The notes under the pieces: model-generated | What the model was told of the DNA's origin: nothing | Database searches by the model: none | Seen by the model: only the letters and a program-made list of their open reading frames with translations | Program-made: the position numbers and the translations under genes | Shown here: positions 12,371-22,740 of the stretch, one piece after another | Numbering within the stretch: the first letter of the stretch is position 1 | How the letters are laid out: each line of letters opens with the position of its first letter | Assembly (NCBI GenBank): GCA_039545295.1 | Contig: BCIK01000001.1 | Coordinates: forward strand, 930,001-994,000 | From: Udeniomyces pyricola | Lineage: Eukaryota; Basidiomycota; Tremellomycetes; Cystofilobasidiales; Mrakiaceae | DNA: 64,000 nucleotides | Direction of reading: 5' to 3'

Positions 12371-12903
12371 TGAGGAGGAAAAGGGGCTGGGGTACGAACT
12401 TTTTTGTCTTCCTTCTTATGAGTTGAATCATGAAACGCCCGATGTACGATCTAAGTAATGGAGAGAATTGGGGACGATCCATGACAGTTGTCAAATAGGG
12501 ATCGATTAGTACTCATAATGACAGCAAATTATAGCCTCAATGTATGTACCAGTATATATGCTTCAGGTCGGTCGACGATGATTGGCGCGCGGTTAACGAC
12601 ATTATCATCGCCATGATGGAAAGAACAGATTCTAGTAGTTGGGTTTGTCATGTCAGCAACGAAAGAAAGAGAGAACGTGGCGAGCACGTACGCACGTACG
12701 CAGATATATCAATCAGTTGGATGAACAAGACACATGGATCTACCGCACGAAACCTGACAGAACGAGTGCCCCACGCACACAGACGGATCTACTAGACGCA
12801 GATCGAACGGGGCGGTGACCGGTGGTCCGAAGGTGGATGATGCGCTTTCCTTTCCTTCCCCTTCCCCTTCCACCCTCATCCACCATCTCTCCCATCGCCA
12901 ACC
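12371..12903. other. Intergenic region
   Basis: About 530 bases with the 3' UTR of the oligopeptidase gene and the promoter of the next + strand gene. A short CGTACG-containing alternating purine-pyrimidine stretch lies near 12687-12703. No gene is seen. Confidence 0.5.
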
Positions 12904-14406
12904 ATGCTTCGCTCTGCCCTCCGACCCATCCAAACTACCCTTCCCAAAGTGGGCCAACGCTCCCTCGCATCTTCCGTTCAGTTCCGCAAGGTTTGGGAGA
13001 AGGAGTCCGCTGCCACCCTCAGGAACGAGCTCGGCCAACGTGGTCTCTCCAAGTACGTATGCGCCTTGTGTCGTCCTCGTCCCATCCCGATCCCAACTTG
13101 CGGGGGGGGACTGGATATTGCTTACTACCTCTGCGCTTTGCCCTTGTATATTCTCATCCGCAAAACTCTGACGTGATGTTTCCTTTGTTGACAACTTTTC
13201 TCTCACACCTCGAAACCTGCATCAGGACCGGTAACAAGAGCACGCTCCTCCAGCGACTCCGCACTCACGAAGCCCTGCAATCCACTTCGTCCACTTTCCA
13301 ATCGACGCGATCTGCTTCTTCCACCACCCCGCCCAAATCTGGCGACAGCGATGCCAAGGCAGAGGATATTCTGACTGCCCCCGAGGGTGTCGAGATCAAC
13401 TCGCCTGTTCTCCAAGAGTTCCCGGCCCCTCAGAAGGGGGACGGCATGTCGACCGAGGCGCCTGGACGTGAGTGGTCGTCCCGGTTCAGCGTGTCAAGCA
13501 GGCGGGGGTAGCTTTCTGGAAGGGAAGTCAGGCAAATGGGCTCGGTTTGTTGCCAGTCGCTGAGATTTTTTTTTTATTCTAATTTTTTTTTGCTTTGTTT
13601 CATCTCATTGAACGGGCAGTTCCCGACAACCCTTTCCAGGGTTCCAAGACGACGCTTGATTTCAGGCTCCCGGACCAGCCTAAGGATGTCGAGGCTGCTA
13701 CCCCAATCGTCAGTCTTGAGACCGATGAAGCCTAGTGGTCGACGTGATTGTCTGTCAACTGTCTGAGCTCATGTAACTATATACCTTTCCACCTCCTACT
13801 GGACTTACCCCATGCCTGCCTCAGCCCACCATCATGGCCTTCAAGAAGTCGACGTTCCCCCCGAGCTCGCCTAAGGATACGGCCGACCAGGCGTTTGTTC
13901 CCAAGCTCACCACCGCAGCCTCGGCTATCACCCACGCTCTCGACTCGCCATCCGTCTCGGGTACGCCATCGTCGGACGGTCACCAGCTCGAGCTCGACGA
14001 ATCTGAGGCTGAGATTGCGAACGAGAAGGAGTTCCGCTACCAGGAGCGACCGTTGACGGAAGAGGAGACCTCGGGTCTCTTCCGCATGATTGCCGTGGTT
14101 GGCGCGCTCTGGGGAGCTGCTTACCTTGCTACGCCCAAGAAGGATGGACCGTCGGCTCATGTTCGCACGATGCCTGAGGCTGAGCAAGCGGTCAAGGATG
14201 GCAAGAAGGCGGTCAAGGGCGCCAAGGGCTCTGTCGGAGACGCCCTCGACAAGGGCGTTGATAAGGTCAAGGAGACGGGAGACAAGGTTGCTGACAAGGC
14301 TGAGGGAACCGATCTCAAGAGCAAGGCTGAGGGTGCGCTTGGGGATGTCAAGGACAAGGTCAGCAAGGGTGTCGACCAGGTCAAGGACAAGGTTGGCGCC
14401 AAGTGA
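12904..14406 (+). CDS. AIM34-like mitochondrial SAP-domain protein, 353 aa
   Basis: Exons: 12904-13052, 13226-13467, 13620-13708 and 13825-14406. The N-terminus (MLRSALRPIQTTLPKVGQRS) is Arg-rich and free of acidic residues, a typical mitochondrial presequence. Residues about 35-62 form a SAP-type helix-turn-helix (TLRNELGQRGLSK then TGNKSTLLQRL), as in yeast Aim34. A hydrophobic segment FRMIAVVGALWGAAYLA near residue 265 suggests membrane anchoring. The C-terminus is a Lys/Asp/Val heptad-like repeat (KGVDKVKETGDKVADKAEG), resembling LEA-type amphipathic helices. Whether the last exon belongs here is the uncertain point: without the intron 13709-13824 the frame stops at 13733, and the rest could be a separate gene starting at 13834. 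I favour one gene because the donor GTCAGT and the acceptor are in phase and Aim34 relatives also have a C-terminal membrane segment. Confidence 0.65.
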
Positions 14407-14835
14407 GTGTTCGTCGGATGGGATGGGAGCTGAGGTGGAGGGTGCTTTGATTTGGTTGTTTGCGACGGGGAACCAAATAAAATAAAAATAAAACAGACTG
14501 GACGACGAGATAGAATGGTGGCTTTGGACCGTATATGTTGGGTTGCTCTGAGAGGAAATAGTCGGACATGACGAAGTAGGAGTCCAAGTGGAGACGATGT
14601 ATCGTGATTGACAGAACAAGGGCAGGGGGACTGTGATTGATGATTGATGATCTGGTACAGCCTTGTCACGAAGAGACAGCACAAGCAGCAGCAGCCAAGC
14701 AGCTTGAGCCAGCTTGAGCCAGCTGAGAGAATTGAATTTCGGCAATTTCGAGTCCTCATCGAATTCCCCCTCTCCTGTCCTCCCCACCCACCCGTCCTTC
14801 TTTCCCCCCTTCCAACGCGTCTCCCTCTTTGCACC
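14407..14835. other. Intergenic region before NOP53
   Basis: About 430 bases, tandem genes on the + strand. It contains a short direct repeat of CAGCTTGAGC near 14698-14720 and a pyrimidine-rich leader before 14836. No gene is seen. Confidence 0.5.
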
Positions 14836-17265
14836 ATGTCATCCATCGGAGCACCCAAGAAGTCGTCCAAATCCGCCCGCAAGACCAAGGCTAGCTGGAG
14901 GAAGGCCATCGATATCTCCGACATTACCGCCGGCCTCGACGAGAAGAGGGCGGAGGAGAGAGTCGTTGGGTGAGTGGTCTATTTCTTCCTTCCCCCCCCC
15001 CCCCCCCTCCCTTTCCCTGCCGGCTCCCTCGTCGGGCTTTGCTTCTCTCCCATTCTCTCTGTCCTCGATAGACAATCTCTCCCGTCTCTCTTGCTTTCAT
15101 GTTGAAAGGTATAACTGACTTGAGGGTCATGATGTTGGTGCAGTTCGGGTGTGTCTGGTAGGAAGGACGAAGACCTCTTCGTCATTGACGTCAAGGGCGA
15201 CGACGAGGGTAAGTCATGAACACCGACCCATACATCGTCTCTTGCTCGTCCAAGTCGAGGGATAGAACCTCCTCGTTCCTGTCCGACCCGAAGCTGATCA
15301 CCAACGTGACCTTTTGTATTTCGATGATTTCCCCGATCGCTTTCCATCATCTCGTTACCCCTCATACACACACACACACACACACACACGCCTATACCTT
15401 TCCCTTGGCCTTCCGTCCCTCCCCCATAGTCGCGCGTCCGAAACCTCCCAAGAAGCTTCTCAAGTCGCAACAAATCCTTGCCGAGCGTTCCTCCCACCCA
15501 GCCATCTACTCCCGTACCGGTTCCTCTACGCCGGCTCATCTCCGTCCGCTGAGCCAAGACGAAAAGGATCGCCTGCGTCGCATCGCCCGCAAGGAAGTCA
15601 AGGGTCCCTTTGGGGCCGTCGTCGAGCGAGACCCATCCGCTTGGGGTTCAGGTTCGGCTCTCTTCAACGGTCGAGAGGGACTTAAGGAGTACGACCCTTG
15701 GACGGGTGCTTCGGGTGAACTCGAGCAGGAACCCGAGGTGGCCGAATGGGATCGACCCCGAGAGTTTATTCAAAAGAAAGTCAACCAACCCAAGACGTTT
15801 GCGACCGTTCGCAAGTCGGCCGTCGCGGCGGTACCTTTGCCGGTATCTGGTCAGAGTTACAACCCGAGTTACGAGAGTCATCAAGAGCTCCTCGCCAAAG
15901 CTCACAAAATTGAAGCGGCTCGGGTGAGGGAGGAGGAGAGGGTGAGGGAGATTAAGGATCGAATGGCGGCGGCTAGGAAGGATGGTCGGGAGATGGGTGG
16001 TATTCAGGGCGTTGAGTTTGCTGAAGGCATGAAGGTGGATATGCCGGGAGAGGATGATGAGGATGACGAGATGACGGGTGATGATGTTGTGGAGGAGGCT
16101 GCGGCTGAGGGTCCTGTGGACGGGGAGGAGGTTGAAGAGGAGAGCGAGGCTAAGAAGCAAGAGAGGCGAGAGAAGGCTCGTCAGCCGGACAGGAAGACGC
16201 ACCAGCAGAGGAAGAAGGCCGAGAAGGTCGCTGCCGAGGTACGTCGCTGCTTCCCATCTTGATCTGTACCTTTTCTTTTTATTTGTTTTGGAGATCGGTC
16301 TCCCAGGTGTCGTGTTTCCGGAGACGGCTGGGAAGCTTTACTGATGGATTGTCCCTGTTTATTTGTTTTCTTGGTTTTCTCCACCTTTCACCTCGTTTTC
16401 AACCTCTATCATCTTCCTCTCTCTCTCTTTCTTCCCATATGTCCCATTTCTCCTTCTTTTTTCGTACTCAGACTGCTGCCCGAAACGAGACTCTCCGACT
16501 CAAACGGCTCAACCAGTCGATCGCCATCCTCCCGACGCTCCAAAAGCAACTTCGCAAGTCGACCAACCTGCGCGAGCAAATGATTGCCTCGCGCGCCCTC
16601 GCCAAGGAGAAGAAGATTCTCGCTGGTCTCGCCGGTCAGAAACTCGGCAAGCACGTCGTCGAGCTCGGAGGTGAGCTCGACGTTCAGCTTGGAGATGAAC
16701 TGAGCGAGAGTTGGAGGACGGTCAAGGTTCGTTTCGTTGTGTACTCTTCTCGTTTCGACCTGCATGCTTGCTTTTGTTTTCAGTTTTTAGTAGTTTTTTT
16801 TTTCTTTCCTGAAAGCTGACGATGATGATGTTCTCAATTCCCTTCTGTCTTTTGCTGTTGGTTTTTTTTTTTTTTTTTTTTTGCCCTCCCGCTCCCTTTC
16901 CCTCCCCCAGCCCGAAGGCAACTTGTTCAAGGATCGATTTACCTCGCTCCAACACCGAGCTCTGATCGAGCCTCGAAAGCCCGTCACGTAAGTTTTTAGG
17001 AGTCATTACTCCTACCCTTGTCGACGCAAATGCTAGGAGCTTTACAACCCTTTGCCATGGCTGACGCTTCCTTTTGCTTATCCTTCTCTCTATCCCTCTC
17101 TTCTCGTCTTCCGCACGCCCTCCTTTTTTTTCTTTCTCATGTGTCTTCTTTCTTTCTATCTTTCTTTCTTCACTTGGATCCTCCACTTCCTTCTGCTACA
17201 GTGCCAAGAAGCGCCCGCTGCAGATGAAGGCCTACGAGAAGCACGCCTGGAAGAGATTCGTTTAG
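14836..17265 (+). CDS. NOP53: Ribosome biogenesis protein Nop53/GLTSCR2, 467 aa
   Basis: Nucleolar factor for late 60S subunit assembly; in yeast Nop53 brings the exosome helicase Mtr4 to 27S/7S pre-rRNA. Exons: 14836-14969, 15144-15208, 15430-16238, 16472-16726, 16911-16987, 17202-17265. The N-terminus is rich in Lys/Ser (APKKSSKSARKTKASWRKAI), followed by DISDITAGLDEKRAEERVVG and DEDLFVIDVKGD, blocks conserved in the family (the LFxxD box that contacts Mtr4 lies here). The centre carries KKLLKSQQILAERSS and DPWTG; residues about 285-380 are a long charged coiled coil (Glu/Arg/Lys). The C-terminus ends LQMKAYEKHAWKRFV, again family-typical. Length matches fungal Nop53. Intron 2 carries a CA microsatellite. 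Confidence 0.9.
15366..15389. repeat. CA dinucleotide microsatellite
   Basis: About twelve CA units inside the second intron of NOP53. It has no coding effect if the intron is spliced. Confidence 0.9.
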
Positions 17266-17953
17266 TTGGATCCTGCCTTCTGGCCCCTTTGCCACGTCTG
17301 CCCCTCCCACCCCCCCTCCCACTTTGCGTTCCTGTCGGTTGCTCCGCCGTGTTTTTTTGATCTCTCCATGCTTCCTCCTCCTCCTCTCGTCTTGTTCTTC
17401 TCTTCCTTTTTTTGGTTTTTTTTTCTCTTTGTTTGTTTTCTCCTCTTTGTTTCTTTCCTTGCATGAACTCTCTCGTCTGCTCTCTTTTCCTCCATGTCCT
17501 TCTCTCTCTTCTTTTCTGCTCCCTTGCTCCTCATATCGCCGCTATCTCTCTGATCTCTCTGTGCGTCCTCGGATCAAGTTATCGAAATCTCGCGGCTTCA
17601 CCTGAGCCATGTCGATGGAATATATATACTGGTGATTGCAAGGAAAGGGTGGATGTGGGATGGATGACGTTGTGAGAGATTTGTGGTGATGGACGATAAG
17701 ACATTCAATTCAATTTGTTCGATTGATGAATTGGATCCGACATCAAAAGACGATTCGAGTGGTTTGTTTGTGGACCGGACCGAAGCGACCGGAAGATCGG
17801 AACGATCGATGATTGCACGAGGAGTTGGAACCGATCATCCATCGACTTCGCTTTCCGGCCTGACAGCTTGCTTTGACCTCTCCCTTCATCGTCTTGGTTG
17901 AATCTACCATCTTGATTCATCTCCCTCTGCTTTCCATCTCTCCTCCTGCAACC
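17266..17953. other. Intergenic region
   Basis: About 690 bases. The first half is extremely C/T-rich on the + strand (3' UTR of NOP53); the second half, from about 17590, is of mixed composition and probably holds the promoter of the next gene. No gene is supported. Confidence 0.5.
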
Positions 17954-20677
17954 ATGCTCACCCGCACAAGGCTTCTCCCTCGCTTTGCCTCCTCACGTCC
18001 ACCATCATCCACACCCGTCCGCACACTCACCTCGAAACCCCGCAAGCTCGCCTCCATCTCCTCTGGTTCACCCATCGATCCGACGATCCCTCCATCCGAC
18101 CAACCGGCAGCTTCTTCATTTGCTCATTCTGATCCTTCTTTGAAGCACTCATCTACATCTTCGACGTCGTCATCATCATCATCAGCATCATCATCATCAT
18201 CATCATCTTCCTCCTCCTCGTCCTCACCTCCACCTCCTCCCGATGCGTCTTTCTCTTCACTCCCACCGCCTTCACCCACTTCCCGCTCTATGACCCCCGT
18301 CTCCTCGGCACAGGCCCCACGGAGTATCAGTTCCGGCCCGCATGAAGACCTTCCTCTCCCAACTATCCGCGAAGCGGGCGACTTCAAAGGCGCCTTTCGT
18401 GAGTTCGGGCACGAGGTTCGAACGATCTTCGTTCCCATGCTTTGGGGCGCCGCCGCCTTTACGTTTCTCATCAGCTTCGAATGGCTCTATGAGGAAGGGG
18501 TCATTGAGTATTACGCTCTCAACCGACCTGCTTCGATATGGGAGAAGGAGTCGGATCTATCGAAATCAAGCACTTCGTCGTCGTCGTCGTCATCATCATC
18601 GTCATCATCGTTCAGTCGAGTTGGCACGGAAGAGATTCAATTCGGGTGGGAACTTGAGAATGAGGATTGGACGGGAGGTCTCGCTGGCGGGACGAATTCG
18701 ACGCTCTCCTTTGCCGAACGGTCCAACCTCCGACGATGCTGGAAAGTCCTGGATCAGGGTATCCCTCTTACGCTCGTCCAGAGGTTGCACCTTGAGGAAG
18801 GTTGGGAGAAGCAAGCGGCGATGGTGAAATCCATGATCGCTCACGGCGACCGGTGGATGATCGCCGTGCCGGGAAGTCAGCCGAAAGTCAAGAAATCGCT
18901 CGACGAAGTCCTCCCTCTTCAAGAAGCCGAAAAGTTCATCACCCTGACCATCAAGGATGCCGTGGCGAGGAACGTTCCTTTCCCTGAGCGCTTGCCCATC
19001 ACAGCGAATCCCCTCCCGTTACCCCCTTCAACGCTTCGAGGACCGAGGACGACGCGACCTCCTGAGAGCGAGACGATCGGCATCACGCTCCTCCTCCGAC
19101 ATGCAGGGATTTGGGAGAAGATGGCGACGACCCACGCCTTCCGATCGGCTTTGGAAGTGTACGAACGCGTCCTGCGGACGGTCGATGGATGGCAAGGCGC
19201 TGAGACGCTCGAGGCGACGCTTGCAAGGAAAGTTAGTGATCTCTCCGCTCTGACGGGCGACCCGGAGATGGGGGAGCAGTGGGCTCGTTGGGGAATGGAA
19301 CGTCTTGTTGGGTGGGATTCAAGGATTCATGAAAGTAGTGGCCGCGACAGCAGCAGTACCAACAATAATGGCAGCAGCAGCAGCAGCAGCAGCATGGAGA
19401 GAGATGGAGCCGGCTCAAGCCGAACTTATCGGGCCGTAGCCTCGTCATCGTCATCGTCGCCTCCTGCTTCCTCCAAGTGGTCATGGTGGCCGTCTACCTC
19501 TTCTTCTTCTACTACTACTCCTGTCGCCACCCTCCAACTTTCCTCCGCATCACCAGATCAAATACCAGCCCGGCCTTCCGTATCTCATCTTCTCAACTTG
19601 CCCTCCGCAACGACCCTCCCACCATCTCGTATCCGAGCCCTCGTCTCCCTCACCCGATCGCTCTCCAAGCTCCAATCGACGCCGCACACCTTGGATTCTG
19701 CTCTTGAGACCCAACTCGCGGGACTCGACTACCTCTCCCGAATCCTTCCCGACGAACCGCTCACCTCGACGCGTCCGAGACGACCGAACCAACCTCAAGA
19801 CCTTCATCTGCTCTCGCTCCAACTCGCCAAGAGTACCCTCGAGATCCATCTGGCCGAGGTTCGATTCGCTCTCGGCAATCAAGCCCGCCCATCTGATTTA
19901 CCCTTACCAGCATCTCTCATTTCAAACGCATCTGATCGACCTGACGAATCACATCGCATCGCGTCCTCCCCGACGGACCATCTGTTATCCGCCTACAAGA
20001 CCGCTGTTCTCGTCAACCATCACCTAACCGCTCAACCTCCTAAAGTGCTCGACCCAACGCTCCTGGATCCTTACCGATTGGCGCCGTACGAAACCGTGGG
20101 TGCCGTCCCGATCTCGCTCTACAAAGCTCTTCCCGTTCTTGAGCAACCGGTCAAGAGCCTCGTGACGTCCGTCCGGATGACGGCGGCGTCAGCATCGAAC
20201 CTCCTCGCGGCGATCCATCTCGGCGAAGCCAATGTAGCCGAAGGCTCCTCGATGATCGGTTCGGTTCCCTCACTCCCTTTCCATCATCCAGAGCAAGATG
20301 CCTCTTCTCCTTCTTCACCTGCCTCCTCCTCCTCCTCCTCCTCCTCCTCCTCCTCCTCACCGGTGCCCCTTGCCTCTCTCAGCCCACGGGCTCAAGCCCT
20401 CATTCGCGCCCGCGACGCTTTGGGAAGCGTCATGTTCTGGTCGAGTCGCAAGCGACCGGGCACATGGGAACGTCGGGTCGTCCTCGGCAAAGCCGTCGTC
20501 GAAGACGAAGAAGGAGGGGAATGGCTTCGGGCCTATGCGACGTTTAGGACGGTCGAAGGAAGGATCGAAGAGGAGACTGGAGGGTTGGTTGAGAGAAAGG
20601 ACGTACCGCAAGGAGAGGCGGTGCCAAAGGTGGATTGGGAGATGGTCGCGAAGAAGGCGATAGGTCAGTGGAGATGA
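17954..20677 (+). CDS. Intronless mitochondrial membrane protein, 907 aa
   Basis: A single exon of 908 codons, unusual here where other genes have several introns. Start 17954 is chosen because the protein then begins MLTRTRLLPRFASSRPPSST, a classical mitochondrial targeting sequence; the frame is open to 17873. After a Ser/Pro-rich linker with a Ser run (about residues 70-95), one hydrophobic segment FVPMLWGAAAFTFLISFEWL lies near residue 160. The rest looks helical and soluble, with further Ser homopolymers near residues 200 and 475 and at 20321-20358. One membrane span followed by a large helical region recalls the Mgr3-type TPR adaptors of the i-AAA protease, but I cannot see clear TPR signatures, so this is only a guess. 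No function is assigned. Confidence 0.75.
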   Translation: MLTRTRLLPRFASSRPPSSTPVRTLTSKPRKLASISSGSPIDPTIPPSDQPAASSFAHSDPSLKHSSTSSTSSSSSSASSSSSSSSSSSSSPPPPPDASFSSLPPPSPTSRSMTPVSSAQAPRSISSGPHEDLPLPTIREAGDFKGAFREFGHEVRTIFVPMLWGAAAFTFLISFEWLYEEGVIEYYALNRPASIWEKESDLSKSSTSSSSSSSSSSSSFSRVGTEEIQFGWELENEDWTGGLAGGTNSTLSFAERSNLRRCWKVLDQGIPLTLVQRLHLEEGWEKQAAMVKSMIAHGDRWMIAVPGSQPKVKKSLDEVLPLQEAEKFITLTIKDAVARNVPFPERLPITANPLPLPPSTLRGPRTTRPPESETIGITLLLRHAGIWEKMATTHAFRSALEVYERVLRTVDGWQGAETLEATLARKVSDLSALTGDPEMGEQWARWGMERLVGWDSRIHESSGRDSSSTNNNGSSSSSSSMERDGAGSSRTYRAVASSSSSSPPASSKWSWWPSTSSSSTTTPVATLQLSSASPDQIPARPSVSHLLNLPSATTLPPSRIRALVSLTRSLSKLQSTPHTLDSALETQLAGLDYLSRILPDEPLTSTRPRRPNQPQDLHLLSLQLAKSTLEIHLAEVRFALGNQARPSDLPLPASLISNASDRPDESHRIASSPTDHLLSAYKTAVLVNHHLTAQPPKVLDPTLLDPYRLAPYETVGAVPISLYKALPVLEQPVKSLVTSVRMTAASASNLLAAIHLGEANVAEGSSMIGSVPSLPFHHPEQDASSPSSPASSSSSSSSSSSSPVPLASLSPRAQALIRARDALGSVMFWSSRKRPGTWERRVVLGKAVVEDEEGGEWLRAYATFRTVEGRIEEETGGLVERKDVPQGEAVPKVDWEMVAKKAIGQWR
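20321..20358. repeat. TCC trinucleotide run coding poly-Ser
   Basis: An almost pure CCT/TCC tract inside the 907-residue mitochondrial protein gene, read as a serine homopolymer. Similar TCA/TCG/AGC runs occur at about 18172-18225, 18575-18610 and 19371-19395 in the same gene. Confidence 0.9.
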
Positions 20678-21499
20678 AGAAGGGTTGGAAGGGATTGGGT
20701 TAGTACGGGGGGGGGGGGGTGGGAAGTCGAGGGGCGAGGAAAAGCCAAGGAGAACGAATGGGTTGGGATGATGGGTAGAATGGAAACCGGGGGAAGGGGG
20801 GGGGGAGAGGAGTTTGTTCAGTTGACGTTTTCAAGAGAGAAGATGGAGGATGTAGACTGTTGACCGGAAGAGATCAGATGGGCCCTCAGCCTTGGCTCGT
20901 TAGAACGGGAAGAGAAAGAGGGGAACCGAGAGAAAGAGAGAAGACATGATATGGATATGTTTTGATGAAGAAGGAGAAGAAGCAAAGCGGAACAAAAATC
21001 CGACAAATGAAAACAAGAAGAAGAAGAAGAAGCACGCAAAATGACGCTTGAAGGGGAAGGGGGGGGGAGAGAAGAAGAAGGGCACCCTCCGAGAAGGGTT
21101 TTGGAAGGAAACTCGAAGACGGGTCGAAGAGAAAGCAGCTCAGCTGATGGAAAGAAGGGGAAGAGCGCGCAGGGAGGAGGATCAAATGAAGAGGGAAGGG
21201 CAAACGGAGAGGAGGGGGGGGGGAGGAATGAGTTGAGGAGATCGGATCTAAAGCAAAAAGAAGAAGAAAAAAATAACCCCTTTGAACCTGTAAGAGGATA
21301 GCCAAGCACTACACGGGGAATCCTCCAGAGATGGGGGAAAGAGGAGCCGATGGGGATAGGGAGCATATTATGTACGTAGGTACGATCTAAAAGGGAAGTA
21401 CCGAGCATTGTTTTGACATCAAATGAGCTGAAGAAAGGATTCTGTATAAAGGGAAGGAGCGGGAAGGGGGCAGGCGAATCTTTGCCATCTTTGATGAGG
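20678..21499. other. Convergent 3' regions
   Basis: About 820 bases between the stop codons of the + strand mitochondrial protein gene and the - strand CKS1 gene. G-rich runs dominate the + strand (for example near 20708-20718 and 20799-20808), meaning C-rich on the CKS1 sense strand. No gene is seen. Confidence 0.55.
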
Positions 21500-22740
21500 C
21501 TACTGCGGTTTACCGACGGCTCCGTATTTTTGCTGGTAGATGTTTCCAGAGGTTGAAAGTAGCACAGAGAGGACCGATAAATGGGGTATGGCAAGAAAAG
21601 AAAGAAAAGAAGTGTAAGTCAAGAGAAGAAGGACCCCCTTCGTGACTGTCCAGCGTGTTTGCTGACGAACCTGGTAGTTGAGCTCTCTTCGGAAAAGCAA
21701 GATACTGGTTCAAGAAAAGGGATTCAATTTGGGGAAGGGGGGAAGGGAGGGGGGGGGGTTCGGTTAGGACATCGAAAAGAAAAAGATGATGGGATCAAGC
21801 TGGATTGATGCTGACTTTGGCTCGGGTGCGTGGACTTCGTAGTGTTCCCATCCCAGACCTGGTTGAACAACAACATCAGCATCCGTCACATCGCAAGTTA
21901 TGATCGTGTACAGAGATAGAGTTGCTCACTCTGCATGATACCGATTCCTCTGGTTGAGCGGTTGGGCAAGAGAAAGTCGAGATGAGTCCTACCTCTTCGC
22001 ATGGACGACTTTCCTCCGGTACTCCAGTCAACATGAACGGGGGCATGGATCTTACCTCCATTCGTTCTCTGACAGAATCCTCAGCATGCCAACGTCTCCC
22101 GGCATGAACAGGTGCTTTGGAACGTGGTTCTTGAGTAGTGGCTTGGGCAAGATGACGTGTCTGAAGGGATAAAGAGGTAGATGAGAGAAGATGAGCGAGA
22201 CGAAGTATGGGGGAGGAAATGGGAAGGGACGAATCGGGTCAGTCCGAGTCGACAGGTGGCAAGGTATACATCGATGGGAAGGAGAGGCTGGAGCGGAGAA
22301 AGCTGACCGATACTCATACACCGAGTCTTCATCTAAATCGGAAGGTTAAAGGCAAAAGAAAAAAGGAAAACGCAAAGGGTGTGAGAAGATTGACTGCGTA
22401 CTACTGTAAGGAAAGGACCTGTCGCCCGCTGCCAGCTGCCAGTCAGGCAGGCCCATCGACGTCGCTGGACGGCCGCCTAATACGTCTGCTCCAAACAGCA
22501 GCCAGACGAGGTCCGATCGAGGAATTGCGGAATAGACTCAGAGCTTACACTTGTCGCTGTAAAAGATCTGCGAGGAGCGAGTAGACGATGGCAAAGTCAG
22601 AAATCAGGGCCGGGCAAAGGGAATCGAGTCGGAGGGAGGGGATAGAAGACAAAGAAAACAAGGGCAAGGAGGGGAAGAGAGAGAGAGGGCGGACAGACCT
22701 GCTCGATGAGCTCTTCGCGCGAGGAGGGCTTGCGTGACAT
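21500..22740 (-). CDS. CKS1: Cyclin-dependent kinase regulatory subunit Cks1, 106 aa
   Basis: Small adaptor that binds Cdk1 and docks phosphorylated substrates. Coding-order exons: 22699-22740, 22549-22567, 22308-22332, 22056-22160, 21930-21949, 21816-21858, 21671-21704, 21500-21532; the eight pieces sum to 321 bases. The joined protein reads REELIEQ then IFYSDKYEDSVYEYRHVILP, then SENEWRGIGIMQSLGWEHYE, then APEPNILLFRREL and a short tail ending YGAVGKPQ. The anion-binding Arg residues and the EWRxxGI..Q..GW core are all present. The usual H in PEPHILLFRR is N here. The protein is normal length. Seven introns for 106 codons, with exons as short as 19, 20 and 25 bases, is notable. It diverges from the membrane protein gene to the right. 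Confidence 0.95.

Noticed and set aside
13777..14924. Minus-strand frames of 255-336 codons opposite the AIM34-like last exon
   Set aside because: They are antisense shadows of a codon-biased + strand exon; the sense frame has a coherent membrane segment and repeat.
20818..21594. 258-codon minus-strand open frame overlapping the CKS1 3' end
   Set aside because: Composition is Ser/Phe/Leu/Pro from C/T-rich 3' UTR sequence; the CKS1 splice model explains the conserved part.
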